A DNA stretch of 64,000 bases. It comes from Macrostomum hystrix. Taxonomy: Eukaryota; Platyhelminthes; Macrostomidae. This document shows, piece by piece, positions 33,329 to 45,300 of the stretch. How positions within the stretch are numbered: the stretch's first letter is position 1; the number at the start of each line of letters is the position of its first letter. The position numbers and the translations under genes were made by a program. Location of the stretch: contig CATNEN010000032.1 in the NCBI GenBank assembly GCA_950097015.1, positions 2,270,501-2,334,500 of the forward strand, read 5' to 3'. The notes beneath the pieces are model-generated. The model saw only the letters and a list, made by a program, of their open reading frames with translations, was not told the DNA's origin and made no database searches.

Positions 33329-36300
33329 CTAAAATTTTTATGTTCAAATGCCGTGATGGGATGTAATTGAGATCTAATTTTTACATAAAACAATTTTATC
33401 CCAAGAGACATTTACTGGAAGGGAATCATGAGAAAGTGTGTCTCTAGATCAGGCAGTTCATATCTAAGAAAAGAGTGTCTCTAGATCAGGCGGTGCATAT
33501 CTAAGAAAAGAGTGTCTCTAGATCAGGCGGTGCATATCTAAGAAAAGAGTGTCTCTAGATCAGGCAGTGCATATCTAAGAAAAGAGTGTCTCTAGATCAG
33601 GCAGTTCATATCTAAGAAAAGAGTGTCTCTACATCAGGCAGTGCATATCTAAGAAAAGAGTGTCTCTACATCAGGCAGTGCATATCTAAGAAAAGAGTGT
33701 CTCTAGATCAGGCAGTGCATATCTAAGAAAAGAGTGTCTCTAGATCAGGCAGTTCATATCTAAGAAAAGAGTGTCTCTAGATCAGGCAGTGCATATCTAA
33801 GAAAAGAGTGTCTCTAAATCAGGCAGTGCATATCTAAGAAAAGAGTGTCTCTAGATCAGGCAGTTCATATCTAAGAAAAGAGTGTCTCTAGATCAGGCAG
33901 TGCATATCTAAGAAAAGAGTGTCTCTAGATCAGGCAGTGCATATCTAAGAAAAGAGTGTCTCTAGATCAGGCAGTGCATATCTAAGAAAAGAGTGTCTCT
34001 AGATCAGGCGGTGCATATCTAAGAAAAGAGTGTCTCTAGATCAGGCAGTGCATATCTAAGAAAAGAGTGTCTCTAGATCAGGCAGTGCATATCTAAGAAA
34101 AGAGTGTCTCTAGATCAGGCAGTTCATATCTAAGAAAAGAGTGTCTCTAGATCAGGCAGTGCATATCTACGAGTACAAAAGCGCAACAAACCGAGACTCA
34201 TACTCGTCCTCCAAAGTGGACACGGAGCCGCAGCGTCCGCCCAGCTTTCGGTCGAGCAGGTTTGCCATCTCTTGCAATTCTCCGACGTCGCCTCGATTTC
34301 TTAGAATGCCTTTGTCTGGTAACGGTGGATCCGATGGCGGCTGACGCAGCGGCTGCAGCGGCAACTGCTGCTGATGCTTGCCAGATCCCATTGAGGAGGA
34401 GTCGAGGCTGTTCATGAATTGCTGCTGATGAGCAATAGACTGCGGCGGCGGCTGCTGCTGCTGCTGCTGCAAAGGTGTCAGAGAAGGCGCAAAAGAGATC
34501 GTCCGATTCTCATGCTCGTCTCCGAGATCGTTTTTCTGTCGTCGCCTCTTTTTATTGCCGCCGCCGCTGCTGCCGCTGCCGATGCCGTAGGCGTAAGTGG
34601 ACTCGGCCGATGTCGACCGATTGCCCTGCTGGGTGGAGGCAGTTGAAGAATTCCACAGGGCCATTCCGTTGCGACCGCCACGCAGTCGGCGACGTTGGTA
34701 ACGATTCCGGCAGGTGAAGGCGACAAAGCCGGCCAGAACCAGGGCCAGTACGACTGCTCCAGCGATGATGCAGATCATTTCCTGGAAGTTGCGGCATGCG
34801 TTGATTCGAAATGTACTAAATGTACTCAAAACGTTCTTTTTTATTTTTATAATTTAAGTTTACTTTTTTTACTGTATACTTTGCAGTACTTTTGAATAGA
34901 AGTACTTTAGTACGGACGCTTTTTTTAAGTATTGATGTACTTTAGTATTGATGTTCTTTAGTATTGGTGTACTTTAGTATTGATGTACTTTAATATCGAT
35001 GAACTTCAGTATTGCTGTACTTTAGTAGTATCAATGTACTTTTGCATCGGTTAAAATTTCGCTTATATATGTTTATATGAAGACTCACTATCGACATCGA
35101 CGACCCAACATTGGCACCCGATGAAATCCCGTCGCTCTCGGCATCGCTCCCTTTGGTGGCCCGCCAAAAGTGCAACTGCAGCGGATCGAGGGGTTCGTTG
35201 CCGCCGGCTGTTCTCTGGCAGGCAGCGCCGGACCAGCCAGGCTGGCAGAGGCAGGCCGACTGTGTGGTGCAGACACCACGGCCGGAACAGACAAAGGCAC
35301 TTTCGCCGCGCGGACAACTCACCGAAGATGCTGCCAGAGTAGCCAGATAGGTCGGCGACTGGCAGCGGCCTCCGGAGCAGGAGCCGCCGCCTGAGCAGGG
35401 AGTGCCATCTGGGAGAGCCGCGTCAGCCGATTGAAATCGGCAAGTCAGGCTGGTGCCGTTCGGCCGGCGTACAATTAACTCATGCGCTCCGCTGCTGCCG
35501 CCGCTGCCGCCACCGCTGCACATCAAGGTGGCGCAGGAGTCCTTGCCGGAGCTGATGTAACAGTCGGCCGGGCCAGACTCCGAGCCGGCGCCCCACGCTT
35601 GCTGACAGGCCGAGTCTCTGGCTGGCGGACACTGGCCCTTGCGGCACAGTCGCTGCTGTTTGACCGATGCACTCCTGCCTCCGGCTCCGCATGGCTGCCA
35701 GTCGGCCAGTCCGGCGTCATTCGGGCAGGTCTCGGCGGAGCCGTCGCACAGCTCTGGCAGGTCGCAGTCGTTGACGGCCTCCCGGCAGACGGAGCCGGAT
35801 GGCTTCAGCGTGCAGCCGGAGCAGCAGGCGCCGCCGCCGCGGCAGGTGGCCCAGCTGTGCAGGACGCAGGCGTTTTTATCGCAGCAGGGAACGGCATCGG
35901 CTGCTGCGTCCGAGCCGGGGTCGCATTCCTCGGAGCGTTCTAGCTTGCCATTGCCGCAGACAGGGGAATTGAGATTAATGTCGGCGCCGCCGCTGCCGTT
36001 ATCGCGACGACTCGCCAGCAGACAATTGGCCAGGCCGGAGCGCAGGGAAGCTTCCAGGCGTTGGGAATTGTAACGGTTCAGCAAACGGTCGATATTACAG
36101 CTAGGAGTAAGGGGAAATGTTAGATTTTTTATGTTAATCTTTGTGTCTTGAATTATCCGAGTGCCTAGATTCATCCTAAAGTGCCTAGATTCATCCAAAA
36201 GTGCCTAGATTTTTCTGAGAGTGCCTAGATTCATCCTAAAGTGCCTAGATTTATCTGAGAGTGCCTAGATTCATCCAAGAGTGCCTAGATTCATCCAAGA

Positions 36301-39300
36301 GTGCCTAGATTCATCCAAGAGTGCCTTGTTTCATCCTAAAGTGCCTAGATTTATCTGAGAGTGCCTAGATTCATCCAAGAGTGCCTAGATTCATCTAAGA
36401 GTGCCTAGATTTATCCAAGAGAGCCTAGATTTATCTGAGAGTGCCTAGATTCATTCTAAAGTGCCTAGATTTATCTGAGAGTGCCTAGATTCATCCTAAA
36501 GTGCCTAGATTTATCTGAGAGTGCCTAGATTCATCCTAAAGTGCCTAGATTCATCCAAGAGTGCCTAGATTTATCCAAGAGTGCCTAGATTCATCCAAGA
36601 GTGCCTAGATTTATCCAAGAGTGCCTAGATTCATCCAAGAGTGCCTAGATTCATCCAAGAGTGCCTAGATTCATCCAAGAGTGCCTAGATTCATCCAAGA
36701 GTGCCTAGATTCATCCAAGAGTGCCTAGATTCATCCAAGAGTGCCTAGATTCATCCAAGAGTGCCTAGATTTATCTGAGAGTGCCTAGATTCATCCAAGA
36801 GTGCCTAGATTTATCTGAGAGTGCCTAGATTCATCCAAGAGTATCTAGCTAAATCTTATAGTTTTTTTCGAGCCAGATTTGTGGGGGGTCTAGATTTACC
36901 GATGTAAATTACGATCAGCATTTTTTCAATTTTGGAAATATTTCATTCCTACTATAAGCCTTCCTTTTAGTAGTATGAGGGACACTTTTACAGGTCGAGC
37001 GTTTAGAGCAGCAGAGAAAAATAAGATTATAACAATAAAAAAACAACAGACAGAACTCAATCAGGCAAACAAAGCAATCGTGTTTCATTTCGGAGGAAAT
37101 ACTTTTAATATCTTTACGTATCGCCTGACGGCAATTACTGATTCAATATTTACAATGGGTCAGATTTTTAATCTATCTAATGGCGCCGCCCTTATGCAGA
37201 TCAATGACCGGCCCCAATCACACTTCTTGGCAGCACATATTTGCCAAGCCTCTGCACTGACATGATTTATGACTCGGGGATTTAATTACTTGCCGACAAT
37301 TAGTCAGCCGTAGATCCCAAGCAAGCCAGCTGTACGAAATCGGCGCAGAAAAGTCCCATGGGCCCGGCTTAGCGGGATGTTTCTGCTCGAAATTGCTTCC
37401 TGCTTCGGAAGGGAGTCGGTTTTGGCGTCAGACTAAAGTGGCTGCCGAAATTGCAACCCGCGCTTGAAGCAGAAGCAGAAGAAGAGAAGAATGGAAAAAG
37501 GTCAATAACAGGTGCGCAGATTCCCCGGCATTGCGGGCTTCAGAAAGATTGCCAAAATGCATTGCATTCGAGTCAGCTATCCAATGTGGGCTCTGGGGCG
37601 ACTGGTGCAAGCTTTTAAGATCTGCATGACCGTACAGTCCCACAGTTCGATGACCAAACCCTCCGTCAGTTCGCTGACCGAACCCTCCGTCAGTTCGATG
37701 ACTAAACCCTCCGTCAGTTCGCTGACCGAACCCTCCGTCAGTTCGCTGACCGAACCCTCCGTCAGTTCGATGACCAAACCCTCCGTCAGTTCGCTGACCG
37801 AACCCTCCGTCAGTTCGATGACCAAACCCTCCGTCAGTTCGCTGACCGAACCCTCCGTCAGTTCAATGACCAAACCCTCTGTCAGTTCGATGACTAAACC
37901 CTCCGTCAGTTCGCTGACCGAACCCTCCGTCAGTTCGATGACCAAACCCTCCGTCAGTTCGATGACCAAACCCTCCGTCAGTTCGATGACCAAACCCTCC
38001 GTCAGTTCGCTGACCGAACCCTCCGTCAGTTCGATGACCAAACCCTCCGTCAGTTCGATGACCAAACCCTCACAGAGTTTAATGACCAAACCCTCCGTCA
38101 GTTCAATGACCAAACCCTCCGTCAGTTCGCTGACCAAACCCTCATGGAGTTCAATGACCAAACCCTCATGGAGTTCAATGACCAAACCCTCCGTCAGTTC
38201 GCTGACCAAACCCTCCGTCAGTTCGATGACCAAACCCTCCGTCAGTTCGCTGACCAAACCCTCCGTCAGTTCGATGACCAAACCCTCACAGAGTTTAATG
38301 ACCAAACCCTCCGTCAGTTCAATGACCAAACCCTCCGTCAGTTCGCTGACCAAACCCTCATGGAGTTCAATGACCAAACCCTCATGGAGTTCAATGACCA
38401 AACCCTCCGTCAGTTCGCTGACCAAACCCTCCGTCAGTTCGATGACCAAACCCTCACAGAGTTTAATGACCAAACCCTCGTCAGTTCAATGACCAAACCC
38501 TCCGTCAGATCGCTGACCAAACCCTCATGGAGTTCAATGACCAAACCCTCATGGAGTTCAATGACCAAACCCTCCGTCAGTTCGCTGACCAAACCCTCAT
38601 GGAGTTCAATGACCAAACCCTCATGGAGTTCAATGACCAAACCCTCCGTCAGTTCGCTGACCAAACCCTCATGGAGTTCAATGACCAAACCCTCATGGAG
38701 TTCAATGACCAAACCCTCCGTCAGTTCGCTGACCAAACCCTCATGGAGTTCAATGACCAAACCCTCATGGAGTTCAATGACCAAACCCTCCGTCAGTTCG
38801 CTGACCAAACCCTCATGGAGTTCAATGACCAAACCCTCATGGAGTTCAATGACCAAACCCTCCGTCAGTTCGCTGACCAAACCCTCATGGAGTTCAATGA
38901 CCAAACCCTCATGGAGTTCAATGACCAAACCCTCCGTCTGTTCGCTGACCAAACCCTCATAGAGTTTAATGACCAAACCCTCCGTCAGCTCGATTTCCAA
39001 ACCCTCCGTCAGTTCGCTGACCAAACCCTCATAGAGTTTAATGACCAAAACCTCCGTCAGCTCGATTACCAAACCCTCCGTCACTTCGCTGACCAAACCT
39101 TCATGGAGTTCAATGACCAAACCCTCCGTCAGTTCGCTGACCGAACCCTCCGTCAGTTCGATGACTAAACCCTCCGTCAGTTCGGTGACCAAACCCTCCG
39201 TCAGTTCGCTGACCAAACCCTCCGTCATTTCGATGACCAAACCCTCCGTCAGTTCGCTGACCAAACCCTCCGTCAGTTCGATGACCAAACCCTCATAGAG

Positions 39301-42300
39301 TTTAATGACCAAACCCTCCGTCAGTTCGCTGACCAAACCCTCATAGAGTTTAATGACCAAACCCTCCGTCAGTTCGATGACCAAACCCTCCGTCAGTTCG
39401 CTGACCAAACCCTCCGTCAGTTCGATGACCAAACCCTCATAGAGTTCAATGACCAAACCCTCCGTCAGTTCGCTGACCAAACCCTCATAGAGTTTAATGA
39501 CCAAACCCTCCGTCAGTTCGATGACCAAACCCTCCGTCAGTTCGCTGACCAAACCCTCAGAGAGTTTAATGACCAAACCCTCCGTCAGTTCGATGACCAA
39601 ACCCTCATGGAGTTCGATGACCAAACCCTCCGTCAGTTCGATGACCAAACCCTCCGTCAGTTCGATGACCAAACCCTCCGTCAGTTCGCTGACCAAAACC
39701 TTCGTCAGTTCGATGACCAAACCCTCCGTCAGTTCGCTGACCAAACCCTCATAGAGTTTAATGACCAAACCCTCCGTCAGTTCGATGACCAAACCCTCAT
39801 GGAGTTCGATGACCAAACCCTCCGTCAGTTCGATGACCAAACCCTCATGGAGTTCGATGACCAAACCCTCATGGAGTTCGATGACCAAACCCTCCGTCAG
39901 TTCGCTGACCAAACCCTCCGTCAGTTCGCTGACCGAACCCTCCGTCAGTTCGATGACCAAACCCTCCGTCAGTTCGATGACCAAACCCTCCGTCAGTTCG
40001 CTGACCGAACCCTCCGTCAGTTCGATGATCAAACCCTCCGTCAGTTCGATGACCAAACCCTCCGTCAGTTCGCTGACCAAACCCTCATAGAGTTTAATGA
40101 CCAAACCCTCATAGAGTTTAATGACCAAACCCTCCGTCAGTTCGCTGACCAAACCCTCATAGAGTTTAATGACCGAACCCTCATAGAGTTTAATGACCAA
40201 ACCCTCATAGAGTTTAATGACCGAACCCTCATAGAGTTTAATGACCGAACCCTCATAGAGTTTAATGACCGAACCCTCATAGAGTTTAATGACCAAACCT
40301 CATAGAGTTTAATGACCAAACCCTCATAGAGTTTAATGACCAAACCCTCATAGAGTTTAATGACCAAACCTCATAGAGTTCAATAAACAAACCCTCATAG
40401 AGTTTAATGACCAAACCTCATAGAGTTTAATGACCAAACCTCATAGAGTTTAATGACCAAACCTCATAGAGTTTAATGACCAAACCCTCATAGAGTTTAA
40501 TGACCAAACCCTCCGTCAGTTCGCTGACCAAACCCTCATAGAGTTTAATGACCGAACCCTCATAGAGTTTAATGACCAAACCCTCATAGAGTTTAATGAC
40601 CGAACCCTCATAGAGTTTAATGACCGAACCCTCATAGAGTTTAATGACCGAACCCTCATAGAGTTTAATGACCAAACCTCATAGAGTTTAATGACCAAAC
40701 CCTCATAGAGTTTAATGACCAAACCTCATAGAGTTCAATAAACAAACCCTCATAGAGTTCAATGACCAAACCCTCCGTCAGTTCGCTGACCAAACCCTCA
40801 TAGAGTTTAATGACCAAACCCTCATAGAGTTCAATAAACAAACCCTCATAGAGTTCAATGACCAAACCTCATAGAGTTCAATAAACAAACCCTCATAGAG
40901 TTCAATGACCAAACCCTCCGTCAGTTCGATGACCAAACCCTCATGGAGTTCAACGACCAAACAGTCATAGAGTTTAATGACCGAACCCTCATGGAGTTCA
41001 ACTACCAAACAGTCATAGAGTTCAATGACCGAACCCTCTGACTAATCGAAAGCAAGGCAGCTCAAAGCCTAAAAGCGATGAGAAGACTCACTCGCCACCA
41101 GTCGGACAGGGAATGGCCAGCATGCCAAGCTGCTCCGCCACAGCCAGAGCTGTTAGTTTGGCTGTCCGCGGCCACTGGATGCCGTCGCCGTTCGATCGTA
41201 CTATCGAGACTGCCCGACGGCTGCAGACGCTGTCAAGGACGGTGAGATGATCGCTGGTGGTTGAATAGTTAGCCCCGGAGAGCAGTAGCATAGACTCGTC
41301 AAGCGGCAGTGACCGCGCCTTGGCCAGGCTCAGTGTCGACAGCAGGCCTGCCCGCAGACTGCCGCCCAGGGCTGTCTTGTCAGCCATGTTCCACACCTCC
41401 AGAGAGTGCAGCACGATGGACACGCGGCTGTCGAGGAGCAGCCTGTTGGCCTGACCAACAACTCGACCAGCCAGAGAGCTGGCCGCGGCCAGGGATCGGC
41501 CTAGGGAGTAGAACTGCGGGTGGGGATTTTAATAGTGATATGGGATAAAAACTGAATGGGATATGGCATGGGAGAAAACTATATGAGCTACAATTTTAGC
41601 GGGAGAAAATGAGACAGATTAATATGGGATGGGAGAAAAAATGTATGGGAAATATGGGATGGATGAATGAAGCAGTCTATGGGAAATATGGGATGGATGA
41701 AGGAATCAGTCTATGGGAAATATGGGATGGATAAATGAAACAGTCTATGGGAAATATGTGATGGATGAATGAAACAGTCTATGCGAAATATGTGATGGAT
41801 GAATGAAACAGTCTATGGGAAATATGGGATGAATGAATGAAACAATCTGTCACTCACCAGAGAATGGTCAATGATCACAGACAACCGCACAAAGAAGACT
41901 TTCTGCGGTGGTGTACTCGGCGGCCAATTAGACATCACGACATCCCGCATGGATTGGAGCACTTGAGCGCCGCCTGGCCGCAGTTCAACGTAGGGAGTGA
42001 AGAAGGTCTTTACGGCCACGTCGCGCACAATGGGCCTGTCGGGCGAGTCGGCCGGCTTGCGGTCCTGGGCCACGGGCAGAACGGCATGCGGCTTGTAGGC
42101 GGTGCAGGTGTGGCACTCAATAGGCTGGACTATGTAGTCGGCGCCTCGGTAGGTAAATATTCCTCGGACCCGATCGAAGCACACGTCGACAAAGGCATGC
42201 GAGTCTGGATCCCCAACAATGCTGCCCTCGTAGAAGCAGCGAGAGATTTCCTCTGAGACCGCTAGCTGGCCCTTCTCGGTGTAGCGCAGATGGAAGCTGC

Positions 42301-45300
42301 CTCTCGGCGAGATGAAGCTGCGGATTGAAGGAACAACGCTTTGCAGATTGAAGTTGGCGGCGCGAACATGGGTGGTGGGTTGATGGGATTCACACCGGGA
42401 GTGAGTGTACATTGGGGTGGTGGGTTGATGGGATTTACACCGGGAGTGAGTTTACATTGGGGTGGTGGGTTGATGGGATTCACACCGGGAGTGAGTGTAC
42501 ATTGGGGTGGTGGGTTGATGGGATTCACACCGGGAGTGAGTGTACATTGAAGTGGTGGGTTGATGGGATTTACACCGGGAGTGAGTGTACATTGGGGCGG
42601 TGGGTTGATGGGATTTACACCGGGAGTGAGTGTACATTGGGGTGGTGGGTTGATGGGATTCACACCGGGAGTGAGTTTACATTGGGGTGGTGGGTTGATG
42701 GGATTCACACCGGGAGTGAGTGTACATTGGGGTGGTGGATTTATGGGATCGAGTGTACATTAGTGTGCTGGGTTTATGGGAGTGAGTGTACATCAGGGTG
42801 ATTTTCGCTCATTTTTCTAAAGCCAATAAACATTTTTCATGGATAAGCACGAAGATTAGACTTTGAGTTGTAAACAATTTCGTTATTTTTGGTATTTAAG
42901 AATGACTTGGTGAGCTAAAATGTCTTGTTTTTAGACACAAAGAACCAAAACTAGCATAGATAATTTTATGAATGAGTTGGACAACTGGGACACAGATACG
43001 CAAGTATAATGACCCGAATGAGTCAGACAGTCGCTTGAGATTTTGCTAAGTTTAGTTTGAAATTCTCGAAACATTTACCAGCAGCTCAACTGTTTTCTCT
43101 TACCCGATTTCGACAATTTCGAGCCCAATTATTTATGCCCCCCAAATTGGTCGTTAATCTTTCTGGATCTTGAGAATTTCCGTTGCGCGAATTGTGAGTC
43201 TAAAACTCCTAGCTCGTATTTGAGCACGCGAGAGCTTTTAAGTTGAAAGTTGAGCATCGCAGAATGGTTAAAGTTCTATACACTACGAGTATTACCAATT
43301 CTTTTGATGTAAAACAGAGGCAAAAAAATCATTTTCACTTTTCACTTCTACTCTCTGTGCACCCAGAGTGCATCGATTCACGACTCACTTCCAGGATGGA
43401 GGGGAGACATCGCTTGACCCTCCCATGCATATTTAAGCCCGTAATCCCCATTCAGTTCCCAACACCAGGGCCAGTCTCAGCTGACTAGCTTGGGTGGGCA
43501 GCTTGTGTGTGAGTAAGTGTGCCAGCTCATACTCAGAATACATTCTACTATGCTCAAGCTAGCTCGGAGAAACAGGTCATAGCCATACACACGGCATAGG
43601 GCATTGATCTGATTGTATAGCAATGCAAACAAACATGACACTCCTTTTAGGATTATAGATCTGGGAGATCAGAGATAGGAGACAATTAAATAAAATTACA
43701 GGAAGTAAATAATAAATCTAAAGTCTACCAATCCTAAATCTATAAATTACCGAACTTCCCAAATCTAAAGTCTACGAATCCTAAATCTAAAGTCTACTAT
43801 CTCACCAAATCTAAAGTCTACTATCTCACCAAATCTAAAGTCTACTATCTCACCAAATCTAAAGTCTACTATCTCACCAAATCTAAAGTCTACTATCTCA
43901 CCAAATCTAAAGTCTACTATCTCACCAAATCTAAAGTCTACTATCTCACCAAATCTAAAGTCTACCATCTCACCAAATCTAAAGTCTACTATCTCACCAA
44001 ATCTAAAGTCTACTATCTCACCAAATCTAAAGTCTACTATCTCACCAAATCTAAAGTCTACTATCTTACCAAATCTAAAGTCAACTATCTCACCAAATCT
44101 AAAGTCTACTATCTCACCAAATCTAAAGTCTACTATCTCACCAAATCTAAAGTCTACTATCTCACCAAATCTAAAGTCTACTATCTTACCAAATCTAAAG
44201 TCAACTATCTCACCAAATCTAAAGTCTACTATCTCACCAAATCTAAAGTCTACTATCTTACCAAATCTAAAGTCTACTATCTCACCAAATCTAAAGTCTA
44301 CCATCTCACCAAATCTAAAGTCTACTATCTTACCAAATCTAAAGTCTACTATCTCACCAAATCTAAAGTCTACCATCTCACCAAATCTAAAGTCTACTAT
44401 CTCACCAAATCTAAAGTCTACCATCTCACCAAATCTAAAGTCTACCATTCTCCAGAATTGAAAAGTTTTCTCCGCTACGAAAGCTTCATAGCGAAGTCCA
44501 AAAGATAAGCCCTTTAATTCAGTATTAAAGAAAATAAATTAGCCTACAGTTAGAGGAGAATTAGTTTCAGAGTGGGAGAGAGAACACTACTATTGGGCGA
44601 TAAATCCCGCACAGGGCAGAAGGAGATCTCTTATCCCAAGCCAGGCCGCCCAAAAATATTTTAGCAGAGAGCAAAGCTACACTTTGATTTAGGCCCAGCA
44701 ATGTCCTATCGCTCTGTGGGGGCCCTGCCTCGCCTAGCCAAGATAAGGAGAGCGGCAAAACAGACTAGGAAAACAAGGCATTGCTTGACTAGCAATACCA
44801 GATTCGGCCTGCCAGCTTAATGCACCTGGTCCTTTCCTGGATAATATTGCCCACCCCTCGAATGCCAAGCTAAAACTTTTCCTGCAAAAGCAGGAAATCT
44901 ACGGAGTCATTTTTTTCTGCAATGAGCCACTAGTAGAGAACTAGTAGTTCAAATAGAAATTAATTGAGGGCCACTGCAACAAATACTCGTATTTTATTTC
45001 CGCTTTTAGAATCTAGCAAACTTTCTAGTTAAAACCTGCAACAGCGTAGAATCATTTATTGCGTCGATCAATTCGAATGGATGCATTTTAAAAACAGTTT
45101 AAGAATGCTACACCAGACAATGAACCAGTTGTGTGGCACCCTGACCTGCTGCTTGACCATGCAATATATTTTTTTCTGCCTCACCTATCGTTGTGGAATT
45201 CGCTTTTTGTGCGCTTCATCTCTGAAAAATCCTGTCTCGCTCTGTCACTCTCAGTCTGATTCTGTCACTCTCAGTCGCGCTCTGTCACACTCTCATTCTG

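Noticed and set aside
33425..34172. CRISPR-like regular repeats
   Set aside because: Units are head-to-tail without unique spacers, in a eukaryotic intron; a minisatellite.
38434..40296. 620-aa minus ORF (EGLVIELTEGLV) in ADAM sense
   Set aside because: Lies inside intron 5 as a stop-free 24-bp array. Exons 5 and 6 join in phase without it and the adjoining domains are continuous.
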